Source: an uncultured Rhodocyclaceae bacterium (GTDB lineage: Bacteria > Pseudomonadota > Gammaproteobacteria > Burkholderiales > Rhodocyclaceae). Taken from it: 64,000 nt of DNA. The notes under the pieces were generated by a model. It did not search any database, was not told where the DNA came from, and saw nothing but the letters and a program-made list of their open reading frames with translations. This document shows positions 1-9,458 of this stretch, in pieces (position 1 is the first letter of the stretch; each line of letters begins with the position of its first letter). A program made the position numbers and the translations under genes. The stretch spans positions 496,001 to 560,000 of the forward strand of contig OU015322.1 of the NCBI GenBank assembly GCA_907163225.1. The letters run 5' to 3'.

Positions 1-1188
1 AGTTTTAGTGATATCCGGCAGTTTGGCCGGGTTTTCGACCTCGACGATCGAACCATCGCGCATGACGACCTGATAGACCACCGTCGGTGCCGTGGTGATC
101 AAATCCTGATCGAATTCACGCTCCAGTCGCTCCTGGACGATTTCCATGTGCAGCAAGCCTAAGAAGCCACATCGGAAGCCGAAGCCAAGTGCCTGTGAAA
201 CCTCAGGCTCGTATTGCAGCGAGGCGTCGTTGAGTTTGAGCTTTTCCAACGATTCACGCAGCGAATCATACTGATTGGACTCAACCGGGTACAAACCTGC
301 AAATACCTGTGGCTTGATTTCCTTGAAGCCAGGCAAAGCTTCAGTCGCTTTGCGGTCTACCGTGGTAATCGTGTCGCCTACTTTGGCAGCTTTCAACTCT
401 TTGATGCCGGAAATGACGAAGCCGACCTCGCCAGCCCGAAGCGCCTCACGCGATTCGGACTTGGGGGCAAAAACGCCAACCTGTTCACACAGTTGCTGAG
501 CACCGGTCGCCATGAATAGCAACTTATCCTTGGGCTTCATGACGCCATCGACGACACGCACCAGCATCACAACACCAACGTAATTGTCGAACCAGGAGTC
601 GATAATCAAGGCCTTGAGTGGAGCGTTTGAGTCTCCCTTGGGCGCGGGAATGCGAGCGACAACCGCTTCAAGAATGTCCTGGACTCCAAGCCCGGTCTTT
701 GCTGACGCAAGGACGGCTTCGGTTGCGTCAATCCCAATTACATCTTCGATTTCCTGACGGGCATTTTCCGGGTCAGCCGATGGCAGGTCGATCTTATTCA
801 AGACCGGCACCACTTCGACATCCAGCTCCAGGGCGGTGTAACAGTTGGCCACTGTCTGCGCCTCAACTCCTTGAGAAGCGTCAACAACCAGCAAAGCGCC
901 CTCGCAGGCAGATAGCGAGCGTGATACTTCATAAGAGAAGTCGACATGCCCCGGTGTGTCGATCAGGTTCAGGTTGTAAACCTTGCCATCACGCGCCTTG
1001 TAACTAAGGGCTGCCGTTTGCGCCTTGATGGTAATGCCGCGCTCTCGTTCGATATCCATCGAATCGAGGACCTGCGCTTCCATCTCTCGGTCAGAAAGGC
1101 CGCCACAGAGATGAATGATGCGATCAGCCAGCGTCGATTTGCCGTGGTCGATATGCGCAATAATCGAGAAATTTCTAATATGATCCAT
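1..1188 (-). CDS. lepA: Elongation factor 4 (LepA), 3' end cut by window
   Basis: Ribosome-bound translational GTPase (EF-4) that acts on stalled or mistranslocated ribosomes. Translation from the ATG at 1188 begins [20 protein letters not shown], which carries the G1 loop. It continues through the G2 region (RERGITIK), G3 (DTPGHVDF) and G4 (NKIDLP). The 396 codons present cover the G domain, domain II and part of domain III; the family is about 600 aa, so roughly the last third lies outside the window. A rho-independent terminator separates it from the mucD-glutaredoxin genes upstream, so lepA probably has its own promoter. Identification is secure. Confidence 0.97.
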   Translation of the reverse strand, partial: MDHIRNFSIIAHIDHGKSTLADRIIHLCGGLSDREMEAQVLDSMDIERERGITIKAQTAALSYKARDGKVYNLNLIDTPGHVDFSYEVSRSLSACEGALLVVDASQGVEAQTVANCYTALELDVEVVPVLNKIDLPSADPENARQEIEDVIGIDATEAVLASAKTGLGVQDILEAVVARIPAPKGDSNAPLKALIIDSWFDNYVGVVMLVRVVDGVMKPKDKLLFMATGAQQLCEQVGVFAPKSESREALRAGEVGFVISGIKELKAAKVGDTITTVDRKATEALPGFKEIKPQVFAGLYPVESNQYDSLRESLEKLKLNDASLQYEPEVSQALGFGFRCGFLGLLHMEIVQERLEREFDQDLITTAPTVVYQVVMRDGSIVEVENPAKLPDITKT

Positions 1189-1198
1189 TGGTGCCAGT

Positions 1199-1224
1199 AA
1201 AAAAGGGCGCTGTCCGGCGCCCTT
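1199..1224 (-). terminator. Rho-independent terminator after the glutaredoxin-like gene
   Basis: An 8-bp perfect stem (AAGGGCGC/GCGCCCTT) with a 6-nt loop is followed on the minus strand by a U run (A run on + at 1199-1204). It lies between the stop of the glutaredoxin-like gene (1248) and the lepA start (1188), and should end the rpoE-rseC-mucD transcript. Confidence 0.75.
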
Positions 1225-1247
1225 CCCTTTTCAGAAGACCCTGAATT

Positions 1248-1496
1248 TTAGCGGATTCCCGCTAAATATTCACGGGTTTTGGCTTCATCCAGAAAGTAAT
1301 GGCAAAGCTCAATCTCACCATGGAGCAACACCGGAACCAACTCGTCGTACTTTGCTTCGAGGGCAGGGTCGGCATCAACGTCAAGTACGATGATTGAAGC
1401 GCCGAACTCGTCAGCAAGCGGCTTCAGCGCCAATTCCATGTCGTGGCATAGATGGCAGTAGCCACGGCTCATGACGGTCAATTCAATTGGCCCCAT
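1248..1496 (-). CDS. Glutaredoxin-like small thiol protein
   Basis: Protein of 82 aa beginning MGPIELTVMSRGYCHLCHDM. The CHLC motif near residue 14 sits after the first beta strand, as in glutaredoxin-fold proteins of the DUF836 type. Such proteins have a thioredoxin-like fold; their substrate is usually unknown. An AAGGG lies 5 nt before the ATG. The start overlaps the 3' end of mucD by 14 nt, so translation is probably coupled. The placement between mucD and lepA suggests a role in envelope or redox stress, but this is only context. Confidence 0.8.
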   Translation of the reverse strand: MGPIELTVMSRGYCHLCHDMELALKPLADEFGASIIVLDVDADPALEAKYDELVPVLLHGEIELCHYFLDEAKTREYLAGIR

Positions 1497-2907
1497 TCAA
1501 ACCCTTGATGGTAATGAAGGTCTGCATCTCACCACGTCGGATCAGCAGGGTGACATTGCTTCCTTTCTCAAACTGAGCAAGAAGCTTGTTGAACTGATCA
1601 GTTGACTTGACCTCAGTTGTCGCGCCCTTGCTGATGACGGAAATAATGATGTCGCCGGGACGCAAATCTGAGCGTGCACCGATGCCGCGGACATCTTCAA
1701 TCAGCAAGCCAGAATTCATTTTTAGTTCGCGTTTTTGGTCTGCACTCAATTCGCTGACCACCAAACCTAGGCGATTGGTAGCCTGCTCCGCAGGCTTGGC
1801 ACTACGCTGTGGTTTCGTGCTGGCGAGTTTGTCGTCAGGAATTTCACCTACGATCACGCCAACTTCGCGGGTAGCCCCCTTGCGCCAAACCTGAACAGTG
1901 GAACGCGAACCTGGTTTGGTAATGCCCACCATACGAGGCAGGTCAGCCGAACTATTGATGGGTTTGCCATCAAACTTCAGGATGACGTCACCTGCCTCGA
2001 TCCCACCTTTCTCTGCCGGGCCACCTTTCTCGACGGAATTCACCACGGCACCCATCGGCTTAGTCAGACCCAGTGAATCGGCCAACTCTTTGCTTACCTC
2101 CTGAATCACGACACCCAATCGGCCCCGGCTGACTTTGCCGGACGTACGCAACTGGCTCTGAATTTCCATGGCTACATCTATGGGAATAGCGAATGAAACC
2201 CCCATGTAGCCACCGCTTCGGCTGTAGATTTGGGAATTGATGCCGACCACCTCGCCACGCATATTGAAGAGTGGGCCGCCGGAGTTTCCCGGGTTGATTG
2301 CCACATCGGTCTGAATGAATGGAACATAGTTTTCCTGCGGCAAGGAGCGACCTTTGGCTGAGACGATTCCGGCTGTTACGGAGTTGTCAAAACCAAATGG
2401 AGAGCCTATTGCGACAACCCACTCACCAACCTTAAGTTGCGCCGGATCGCCCAGCTTGGCGACGGGGAGACCCGTTGCCTCAATTTTAAGCAATGCTACG
2501 TCGGTACGCTTGTCGGCCCCGATGGTTTTTGCCTTGAACTCACGCTTGTCAGTGAGGCGCACCGTCACTTCATCGGCGCCCTCTACGACATGAGCATTCG
2601 TCAGGATGTAACCATCGCCGCTGACAATAAAGCCTGAGCCGAGCGATTTGTTCTCGAAATCACGAGGAATGGCACCGCCTGGATTGCGCGGGACGAAGCG
2701 CTTGAAAAATTCAAAGGCCGGATCGTTCTCATCGAACGGAAAAGGTGTCGCCTGTGAGTGTCCGCGTACAACATGTGTCGTGCTGATGTTGACTACGGCT
2801 GCGCCCTGCTTTTCTGCCAGTTCGGAAAAGTCTGGCAACCCGCGGGTTTGGGCAAAAGCAAATGAACTCAGGAATCCAAAGAAAAAAATCGAAATCAGGC
2901 GCTTCAT
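1483..2907 (-). CDS. mucD: Periplasmic serine endoprotease DegQ/MucD-type
   Basis: HtrA-family protease that degrades or chaperones misfolded envelope proteins. An N-terminal hydrophobic segment (MKRLISIFFFGFLSSFAFA) is a Sec signal peptide. Counted from the upstream in-frame ATG (2916), the catalytic triad is His109 (TNAHVV), Asp139 (RTDVALLK) and Ser212 (NPGNSGGPL), followed by two PDZ domains. I chose the ATG at 2907 because GGAGGT (2918-2923) lies 10 nt upstream of it, whereas it is only 1 nt from the ATG at 2916. It lies 24 nt downstream of rseC in the sigma-E operon, so it is likely induced by envelope stress. Confidence 0.95.
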   Translation of the reverse strand: MKRLISIFFFGFLSSFAFAQTRGLPDFSELAEKQGAAVVNISTTHVVRGHSQATPFPFDENDPAFEFFKRFVPRNPGGAIPRDFENKSLGSGFIVSGDGYILTNAHVVEGADEVTVRLTDKREFKAKTIGADKRTDVALLKIEATGLPVAKLGDPAQLKVGEWVVAIGSPFGFDNSVTAGIVSAKGRSLPQENYVPFIQTDVAINPGNSGGPLFNMRGEVVGINSQIYSRSGGYMGVSFAIPIDVAMEIQSQLRTSGKVSRGRLGVVIQEVSKELADSLGLTKPMGAVVNSVEKGGPAEKGGIEAGDVILKFDGKPINSSADLPRMVGITKPGSRSTVQVWRKGATREVGVIVGEIPDDKLASTKPQRSAKPAEQATNRLGLVVSELSADQKRELKMNSGLLIEDVRGIGARSDLRPGDIIISVISKGATTEVKSTDQFNKLLAQFEKGSNVTLLIRRGEMQTFITIKGLNGAN

Positions 2908-2931
2908 GGACAACATTACCTCCGGACTCGG

Positions 2932-3375
2932 TTAGGAACGGGAAATGATGTAAGGACGGTCAGAGAGATTTTTAACATTGCTGTATGAGCGAACAATGAC
3001 ATACAGGAAAGACAGGGCCAAGCCGACCCCGGCACCAACCGCGGCGCTCAAATCGCCACCCAATGAAGCGCCAAGCAAGGCCCCCGCAATTGTTGCGGTC
3101 AACGGTAAAACATAAGCCAAATTTGCACTCCGGCTTACGCTGCCAGCAGCGATCGCAATCGTTACCCGGTCGCCGATAGTCGCGCCAATCAAATTGTCGA
3201 CATGATAGGTTTTGGGGCCGCCACAAAACATCTGTGTCAGTTGCTGGCCACCACATCCCCCTTTTTCATGGCACCGGCCGCAACCACCGTGCTCGACTTC
3301 AACGTGGGCACGTTTACCGTCAATGGTGCGAACAATGGCTTGGACTACAGTCTGTTCCATTTCCCCAGTTACCAC
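2932..3375 (-). CDS. rseC: RseC/MucC-family membrane protein
   Basis: Protein of 147 aa with an N-terminal Cys-rich cluster (CGRCHEKGGCGGQ, residues 33-45) and two hydrophobic helices in the C-terminal half (around residues 86-102 and 112-130). This is the RseC/MucC architecture: an inner-membrane protein tied to sigma-E and to SoxR reduction. Its start overlaps the 3' end of rpoE by 7 nt, so it is the gene immediately after the sigma factor. In the usual order rseA and rseB come between; they are absent here. An R1-like repeat (3093-3129) overlaps the first membrane segment. Confidence 0.88.
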   Translation of the reverse strand: MVTGEMEQTVVQAIVRTIDGKRAHVEVEHGGCGRCHEKGGCGGQQLTQMFCGGPKTYHVDNLIGATIGDRVTIAIAAGSVSRSANLAYVLPLTATIAGALLGASLGGDLSAAVGAGVGLALSFLYVIVRSYSNVKNLSDRPYIISRS

Positions 3376-3968
3376 CGTTTATCAGAGGCCGTATCAAGCA
3401 AGGGGCGCAGTTTCGAAGCCACCGCTTCACGAGCGCGAAAAATTCTGGAACGCACGGTGCCAATCGGGCAGTCCATGATGCCAGCAATTTCCTCGTAGGA
3501 CATGCCATCGATTTCGCGCAACACGATGGCTGTTCTCAGCTCATCAGGCAGCGCGTCCAAGGCCGCGTTGATCGTTTGGCCAATCTGCTTGGTCAACAAC
3601 AGGCTTTCAGGTGTGTTGATATCGCGCAATTGCGACGCATCGTCGAAGGTTTCAGCCTCGTCGTTGTCAAATTCGGTCGTTGTCGGCGCCCTACGGCCTT
3701 GTGAAACGAGGTAGTTTTTGGCGGTATTGATGCCGATACGATACAGCCACGTATAAAAGGCACTGTCTCCTCTAAACGAAGGCAATGCACGATAAGCCTT
3801 GATGAATGCCTCCTGGGAGACGTCCTCAACTTCTGCCGAATTACGAATGAAGCGGGACAGCAAACGACCCAGCTTGCGCTGGTATTTGCTTACCAACAGG
3901 TCGAAGGCGTGCTTATCTCCGCCTTGCGCCCGCTCGACCAGTACTTGATCGATCTCGCGCTCACTCAT
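3369..3968 (-). CDS. rpoE: RNA polymerase sigma-E factor (ECF)
   Basis: ECF sigma factor of 199 aa. Region 2 spans roughly residues 20-90 (DLLVSKYQRKLGRLLSRFI, then EVEDVSQEAFIKAYRALPSF). Region 4 carries LRTAIVLREIDGMSYEEIA and CPIGTVRSRIFRAR. It should direct RNA polymerase to envelope-stress promoters. The C-terminus overlaps rseC by 7 nt, and the gene is divergent from nadB across 169 bp. No rseA/mucA-type anti-sigma gene lies next to it on either side, so its control is not explained by this locus. The family call is secure. Confidence 0.95.
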   Translation of the reverse strand: MSEREIDQVLVERAQGGDKHAFDLLVSKYQRKLGRLLSRFIRNSAEVEDVSQEAFIKAYRALPSFRGDSAFYTWLYRIGINTAKNYLVSQGRRAPTTTEFDNDEAETFDDASQLRDINTPESLLLTKQIGQTINAALDALPDELRTAIVLREIDGMSYEEIAGIMDCPIGTVRSRIFRAREAVASKLRPLLDTASDKRW

Positions 3969-4137
3969 GGCTCTCGTTTCCCTGGGGTTTGATCATTGCT
4001 ATATTTATGGCTTAAGTATAGCGCAGCCATTTTCACCAAGCCGATAGGTATTTATCCCTATTTGTGACTATCTGTAACCGGATGAATCGTTTTCTGCGTG
4101 CTATATTTGCCGAAAAATCACCTTTACAGAGAACAGC

Positions 4138-5718
4138 GTGCAGACATTTGATGTCCTTATTATCGGTAGCGGATTGGCCGGCCAATCCGCTGCCTTACGA
4201 CTGGCTTCATCCCATTGCAGTGTTGTACTGGTCAGCAAACGTAGCCTTGAAGACTCAGCCTCAGGCTGGGCCCAAGGAGGAATTGCTGCAGTTCTCGATA
4301 GCCATGATTCAATAGAAGCGCATATTCAGGACACTTTGATAGCCGGGGCCTGGCTGAATGATGAAAAGGCGACACGTTTTGTTGTCGAAAATGGCCGACA
4401 TGCCATCGAATGGCTCATTGAGCAAGGTGTTCCCTTCACCAAAGACGACGCTGGCTATCATCTGACACGAGAGGGTGGGCATAGCGCCCGCCGCGTCATC
4501 CACGTGGCAGATGCCACTGGAATGGCCGTCCAGGATACGCTGACCAAAAAAGTCCGAGCCAATCCGAACATTACGGTTTTGGAAGACCATATCGCCATTG
4601 ATCTAATTACCGGTGACAAATTGGGAACAGGCGAAAAACGCTGTTTTGGCGCCTATGTTCTGAACAACCGTGATGGCGAAGTCGTTACCATAGGCGCAGC
4701 TAACACACTTATTGCCACTGGTGGCGCGGGAAAAGTGTATCTCTATACAACCAATCCGGACACCTCAACTGGCGATGGCATTGCCATGGCTTTCCGTGCA
4801 GGTTGCCGAGTCGCCAACATGGAATTTATTCAATTCCATCCAACCTGCCTGTATCACCCGCAGGCCAAGTCCTTCCTGATATCAGAGGCAGTACGCGGCG
4901 AAGGCGGCCTCTTACGCTTGCCGGATGGCACCCGTTTCATGCCGGAACACGATGATCGTGCCGAATTGGCACCACGCGATATCGTTGCTCGCGCCATCGA
5001 CTTCGAAATGAAGAAGCGTGGACTGGATTGTGTTTTCCTCGATATCTCCCATAAGGGCGAGGACTTCATTCGGAATCACTTCCCGAATATTCACGCCCGC
5101 TGCCTGGAGCTTGGCATCGATATTGCTCAGGAACCCATCCCTGTGGTTCCGGCTGCCCACTACACGTGCGGCGGAATTGTCAGCGACTTAAGCGGCCGAA
5201 CCGATGTTGCCGGCCTATATGTCGCCGGGGAGGCATCGTGTACCGGACTACATGGCGCCAATCGCCTCGCCTCAAATTCGCTGCTTGAATGTCTGGTTTT
5301 CGCCGAAGCGGTGGTCAAGGATATTCTGACAAGCGCGAAAACGGGTGGTCCTTCGTTGCCGCTGTGGGACGAGAGTCGGGTTACTGATGCGGACGAAGAG
5401 GTAGTGATTTCCCACAACTGGGATGAACTTCGCCGTTTTATGTGGGATTACGTCGGGATTGTCCGTACTACAAAGCGCTTGAAGCGCGCCAAACATCGCA
5501 TTGGCTTGTTGCGCCGCGAAATCGAAGAGTTCTATGCCAATTTCAGAGTCAGCCACGACCTGATTGAGTTGCGTAACTTGGTGGCCACTGCTGATTTGAT
5601 CGTTCGCTGCGCCATGCAGCGTAAAGAAAGCCGCGGACTTCACTTTTCCCGGGACTATCCGGAAATCGCAAGCCAGGCAAAAAATACTGTGATCAGGCGT
5701 CGTCGCTCAGTACGCTGA
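4138..5718 (+). CDS. nadB: L-aspartate oxidase
   Basis: FAD flavoprotein that oxidises L-aspartate to iminoaspartate, the first step of de novo NAD synthesis. The 526-aa product starts at GTG (4138) with the dinucleotide-binding motif [13 protein letters not shown]. It also has [11 protein letters not shown], the catalytic-domain signature HFPNIHARC and the FAD-site segment [15 protein letters not shown]. Its length matches NadB. The position beside rpoE is conserved in many proteobacteria. The 3' end overlaps the convergent ygfX by 26 nt, so the two transcripts could form a tail-to-tail duplex. Confidence 0.96.
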   Translation: MQTFDVLIIGSGLAGQSAALRLASSHCSVVLVSKRSLEDSASGWAQGGIAAVLDSHDSIEAHIQDTLIAGAWLNDEKATRFVVENGRHAIEWLIEQGVPFTKDDAGYHLTREGGHSARRVIHVADATGMAVQDTLTKKVRANPNITVLEDHIAIDLITGDKLGTGEKRCFGAYVLNNRDGEVVTIGAANTLIATGGAGKVYLYTTNPDTSTGDGIAMAFRAGCRVANMEFIQFHPTCLYHPQAKSFLISEAVRGEGGLLRLPDGTRFMPEHDDRAELAPRDIVARAIDFEMKKRGLDCVFLDISHKGEDFIRNHFPNIHARCLELGIDIAQEPIPVVPAAHYTCGGIVSDLSGRTDVAGLYVAGEASCTGLHGANRLASNSLLECLVFAEAVVKDILTSAKTGGPSLPLWDESRVTDADEEVVISHNWDELRRFMWDYVGIVRTTKRLKRAKHRIGLLRREIEEFYANFRVSHDLIELRNLVATADLIVRCAMQRKESRGLHFSRDYPEIASQAKNTVIRRRRSVR

Positions 5719-6130
5719 AATTGGCCTGCCAGCGCATAAACATGCGCAAGCGTCTGAAATCTGCCTCATTTTGACTGTCGACCGTAGCAATCAGCGTCAC
5801 AGTTCGTCCATCCTCCGTCGTCAGACGGATGATGCTCAACCATGGATGAATCGTCGCCCTAGGCTGAGGCACAGCTTGCGAAAAATCGCTTTCACCGATA
5901 ACCGTAATGAAAATATCACCGTTACGTTCAAGTCGGATAGCCTTGATAGTCGGCGCAAGTGCATACCAAGCCTGGATTGCCAAAACCCATACAACGACAA
6001 ACAGCATTGCACGCACTGATGGGGCGCACTGAAAACTCAAAATTGCCGCACTAAGCAGTGCTGCAAGCATCAGAAGCAAAACATCCACAAAGCGCGAACG
6101 GCGCAGTCCGATGGTCATCGGAAACTGCAC
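5693..6130 (-). CDS. YgfX-like inner-membrane protein
   Basis: Protein of 145 aa with two adjacent hydrophobic helices ([17 protein letters not shown] and [18 protein letters not shown]) and a cytoplasmic beta-rich tail ending [10 protein letters not shown]. This layout and the location next to nadB and rpoE fit the YgfX/CptA family, where the partner is usually sdhE; no sdhE is seen here. The C-terminus overlaps nadB by 26 nt in the opposite direction. A diverged R1 repeat lies at 5751-5787. The call rests on topology and context, so confidence is moderate. Confidence 0.6.
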   Translation of the reverse strand: MQFPMTIGLRRSRFVDVLLLMLAALLSAAILSFQCAPSVRAMLFVVVWVLAIQAWYALAPTIKAIRLERNGDIFITVIGESDFSQAVPQPRATIHPWLSIIRLTTEDGRTVTLIATVDSQNEADFRRLRMFMRWQANFSVLSDDA

Positions 6131-6154
6131 CGTTCATTTTCCTCAATAGCCGGA

Positions 6155-7390
6155 TTAGACGCGTTTAAAGACCAGCGATCCGTTGGTTCCGCCAAAGCCG
6201 AAGTTGTTTTTCAGGCCATACTCAATATTCATCGGCCGTGCCGCATTGGCGCAGTAATCAAGATCACATTCTGGATCCTGATTGAAAATATTGATGGTTG
6301 GCGGCGATATCTGATTATGAATCGCCAACACAGTGAACAGCGACTCGATGCCACCGGCGCCGCCCAGCAAATGCCCCGTCATCGACTTGGTCGAATTGAC
6401 TACCAGCTTGTAAGCGTGCTCACCGAACGCTGCCTTGACGGCATCCGACTCATTTTTGTCGCCAAGTGGCGTCGACGTACCATGGGCATTCAGGTACTGG
6501 ACGTCAGATGGAGCGATGCCGGCATTCTTCAGCGCATTGATCATGGAACGGCGCGGCCCATCCATGTTCGGCGCAGTGATGTGATAAGCATCCGCACTCA
6601 TGCCATAACCAACCAGTTCAGCATATATCTTGGCACCACGAGCCTTGGCGTGCTCGTACTCTTCCAGAACCATGACACCAGCGCCTTCGCCCAGAACGAA
6701 ACCGTCGCGATCCTTGTCCCAAGGCCGGCTGGCCGTAGTCGGGTCATCGTTTCGAGTCGATAGCGCACGAGCCGCACAGAACCCTCCCATGCCCAGCGGA
6801 GATACGGTCGATTCAGCGCCACCAGCAACCATGACGTCTGCATCACCGTATTCGATGATACGTGCCGCGTCGCCAATCGAGTGAGTACCGGTCGTGCAGG
6901 CAGAAACCAAGGCAATATTCGGTCCCTTGAAGCCAAACTCGATCGATAAATTTCCTGAGATCATGTTGATGATTGAACCCGGCACAAAAAATGGCGAAAC
7001 TTTACGTACGCCACCGGCCGTGTATTCATCTTTAGTCGCTTCAATCAGCGGTAAGCCACCGATACCGGACCCGATGGCAACGCCAACGCGCTCGAGATCC
7101 ACGGCGTTTTCTTTGTCCAAGCCTGCATCGCGCACAGCCTGAATGCCAGCAGCCAGGCCAAAATGGATAAAATCATCCATGCGGCGCGCATCTTTGGCGG
7201 AAATATACTGGGTAATGTCAAAGTTCTTGACCTCACCGGCAAACTGAACCGGGAAGGTCGTGGTATCGAACTTGGTGACAGCGGCAATACCGGATTTGCC
7301 GGCCAGAATATTCTGCCAGGCTTCTTCAACGGTGTTTCCGACTGGGCTAACAATGCCCAGTCCGGTAATTACGACTCTGCGACGTGCCAA
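6155..7390 (-). CDS. fabF: 3-oxoacyl-[ACP] synthase II
   Basis: Condensing enzyme that extends acyl-ACP with malonyl-ACP in fatty-acid elongation. From the TTG at 7390 the protein (411 aa) begins [18 protein letters not shown]. The catalytic triad is Cys165 ([11 protein letters not shown]), His303 ([11 protein letters not shown]) and His340 ([10 protein letters not shown]). I chose this TTG because it gives the family N-terminus and has GGAG (7397-7400) 6 nt upstream. An in-frame ATG at 7417 exists but lies inside the acpP-fabF hairpin. It is the last gene of the fab cluster. Confidence 0.95.
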   Translation of the reverse strand: MARRRVVITGLGIVSPVGNTVEEAWQNILAGKSGIAAVTKFDTTTFPVQFAGEVKNFDITQYISAKDARRMDDFIHFGLAAGIQAVRDAGLDKENAVDLERVGVAIGSGIGGLPLIEATKDEYTAGGVRKVSPFFVPGSIINMISGNLSIEFGFKGPNIALVSACTTGTHSIGDAARIIEYGDADVMVAGGAESTVSPLGMGGFCAARALSTRNDDPTTASRPWDKDRDGFVLGEGAGVMVLEEYEHAKARGAKIYAELVGYGMSADAYHITAPNMDGPRRSMINALKNAGIAPSDVQYLNAHGTSTPLGDKNESDAVKAAFGEHAYKLVVNSTKSMTGHLLGGAGGIESLFTVLAIHNQISPPTINIFNQDPECDLDYCANAARPMNIEYGLKNNFGFGGTNGSLVFKRV

Positions 7391-7413
7391 GGTGCACTCC
7401 GAAAGCAAATGTA

Positions 7414-7442
7414 GCAAGGCCGGCCATGGGGGCCGGCCTTGC
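7414..7442 (-). other. Strong hairpin between acpP and fabF
   Basis: A 12-bp perfect stem (GCAAGGCCGGCC/GGCCGGCCTTGC) with a 5-nt loop lies in the acpP-fabF gap. There is no long U run after it on the minus strand, so it is more likely a partial terminator or a 3'-end stabiliser that lets acpP mRNA exceed fabF mRNA than a full terminator. Confidence 0.6.
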
Positions 7443-7461
7443 CTAAGTCAACGAGAATGAA

Positions 7462-7698
7462 TTACTTCTTGTTGGCGAGGATGAAATCGACAGCCTGCTG
7501 GACCGTGGTGATCTTTTCTGCCTGGTCGTCAGGGATTTCGCACTCGAACTCTTCTTCGAGTGCCATGACCAGTTCAACGGTGTCCAGGGAATCCGCGCCC
7601 AGATCGTCCACAAATGAGGACTCGTTCTTGATGTCCGCTTCGTTCACGCCCAGTTGTTCGGCGACGATCTTTTTGACGCGCTCTACGATGTTATCCAT
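7462..7698 (-). CDS. acpP: Acyl carrier protein
   Basis: Small acidic protein of 78 aa that carries acyl groups on phosphopantetheine. Ser37 in [18 protein letters not shown] is the attachment site. Length and sequence are typical of AcpP. It lies between fabG and fabF, with about 70 bp upstream that could hold an extra promoter. The hairpin at 7414-7442 after it may stabilise its mRNA. Confidence 0.98.
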   Translation of the reverse strand: MDNIVERVKKIVAEQLGVNEADIKNESSFVDDLGADSLDTVELVMALEEEFECEIPDDQAEKITTVQQAVDFILANKK

Positions 7699-7771
7699 TA
7701 GAAAAACTCCTTCCCCTCAGGGGTACGAAAAAAAACAATTCGATTCTATCAAAAGCCGAAGCTAAGCGAAA

Positions 7772-8512
7772 TCAATCCATAAACATGCCACCATTCACAT
7801 GTACGGTGGTTCCCGTAACATATGAGGCGGCAGGCGAAACCAGATAACCGACGGCGCCCGCTACATCTTCCGGTGTACCAGCTCGTGCCAGCGGAATGGT
7901 GGCTAGCATGGCCGCCTTCTGCTCTTCGGTCAAGGCATGGGTCATGTCGGTCGCTATAAAACCTGGGGCGACACAATTGACCGTAATATTACGGCTGCCC
8001 AGCTCGCGAGCCAGCGAGCGGCTAAGGCCTGCAACACCGGCCTTGGCGGCACAGTAGTTAGCCTGTCCGGCATTTCCGGAATAGCCGACCACCGATGAAA
8101 TATTGACGATGCGCCCGAAGCGCGCCTTCATCATGCCGCGCATGACGCCACGCGACAGACGAAAAACCGCCTTCAGATTGGTGTCGATAACCGCATCCCA
8201 TTCATCGTCACCCATGCGCATGGTCAGGTTATCGCGGGTAATGCCAGCATTATTGACCAGAATCGTGATGGGGCCGAACTCCTTGGCTATCGCTGCGAGT
8301 ACCACGTCCGTCTGCGTGAGATCACACACGTTCAGGGCAATACCCTTTCCCTTGATGCCCGCTTCAAGCAGATAAGCTGAAATTTTGCTCGCACCGTCAT
8401 CGCTGGTGGCAGTGCCGATTACCGTAGCGCCCTGTCTGCCTAACTCCAGCGCAATGGCGCGACCGATACCGCGAGTAGCGCCGGTAACCAACGCTATTTT
8501 TTCGTCCAACAT
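7772..8512 (-). CDS. fabG: 3-oxoacyl-[ACP] reductase
   Basis: NADPH-dependent short-chain reductase of 246 aa that reduces beta-ketoacyl-ACP. It has the cofactor motif TGATRGIG (residues 10-17), the NNAG motif and the catalytic set Ser140, Tyr153 and Lys157 (ANYCAAKAG). The start is the ATG at 8512, with GGAG 6 nt upstream formed from the last codons of fabD; a TTG at 8515 is directly ahead of it. The near-zero gap to fabD implies translational coupling. Confidence 0.96.
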   Translation of the reverse strand: MLDEKIALVTGATRGIGRAIALELGRQGATVIGTATSDDGASKISAYLLEAGIKGKGIALNVCDLTQTDVVLAAIAKEFGPITILVNNAGITRDNLTMRMGDDEWDAVIDTNLKAVFRLSRGVMRGMMKARFGRIVNISSVVGYSGNAGQANYCAAKAGVAGLSRSLARELGSRNITVNCVAPGFIATDMTHALTEEQKAAMLATIPLARAGTPEDVAGAVGYLVSPAASYVTGTTVHVNGGMFMD

Positions 8513-8515
8513 CAA

Positions 8516-9442
8516 TTACTCCAGACCAAGATTGGATTCGATGGAGGCAGCGTCAGCCAACGCGACACCGACAACACCGTCAGCACAACGCTTGGTCAGG
8601 CCAGCCAGTACCTTGCCCGGGCCACACTCTGCGACAGTCGTGATGCCCAGAGCAGCCATCGACTGGATCGTTTCTACCCAGCGCACCGGATTATAGGCCT
8701 GACGGATCAATGCGTCCTTGATCTGCTTGGGTTCATTTTCGATGGCAACGTCAACATTGTTGATCACTGGCGTCTGGGGGGCATTGAAGTTAAGTTCGGC
8801 AAGGCGATCAGCAAGTTTTTCTGCTGCCGGACGTATCAGTGAAGAGTGGAATGGTGCAGAAACCGGAAGTGCCTTCGCCATCTTGGCGCCACGCGCCTTG
8901 CAGGCTTCCATTGCCCGCTCCACAGCGGCCTTATGGCCCGCAATCACGGTCTGACCATTTGCGTTGAAATTTACAGGTTCCACGACTTCGCCTTGCGCCG
9001 CTTCGGCGCAGGCTGCGACAATACCTGCAGTATCCAGACCAAGTATTGCAGCCATGGCACCGGTGCCAAAGGGCACAGCTTCCTGCATAGCAGCTGCGCG
9101 CAAGCGAACCAGCGGCACGGCATCCTTGAAGTCAATGACGCCTGCTGCAACCAACGCAGAGTATTCACCGAGGCTATGCCCGGCCAGAACCGCGGGACAT
9201 TTGCCACCCTTATCTAGCCACATGCGCCAAACTGCGATACCTGCAGTCAGCATGACGGGCTGAGTGTTTACTGTCTGCGTCAATGCCTCGACTGGGCCGT
9301 CAGCAACCATCGCCCACAGATCGTCACCTAATGCTGCTGAGGCTTCGTCAAATGTAGCGCGAACCACGACTGAGTCGCCATAGGCTGCCATCATGCCAAC
9401 GCTCTGCGAGCCTTGGCCTGGAAATACGAATGCAAAAGACAT
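8516..9442 (-). CDS. fabD: Malonyl-CoA:ACP transacylase
   Basis: Transfers malonyl from CoA to ACP to supply the condensing enzymes. The 309-aa protein starts MSFAFVFPGQGSQSVGM. Ser90 in the GHSLGEYSAL elbow is the nucleophile. The open frame runs 39 codons further upstream into fabH, but the family N-terminus and an AGGA about 9 nt upstream support the ATG at 9442. It sits 16 nt after fabH and abuts fabG. Confidence 0.96.
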   Translation of the reverse strand: MSFAFVFPGQGSQSVGMMAAYGDSVVVRATFDEASAALGDDLWAMVADGPVEALTQTVNTQPVMLTAGIAVWRMWLDKGGKCPAVLAGHSLGEYSALVAAGVIDFKDAVPLVRLRAAAMQEAVPFGTGAMAAILGLDTAGIVAACAEAAQGEVVEPVNFNANGQTVIAGHKAAVERAMEACKARGAKMAKALPVSAPFHSSLIRPAAEKLADRLAELNFNAPQTPVINNVDVAIENEPKQIKDALIRQAYNPVRWVETIQSMAALGITTVAECGPGKVLAGLTKRCADGVVGVALADAASIESNLGLE

Positions 9443-9458
9443 CGCTTTGTATCCTGGT

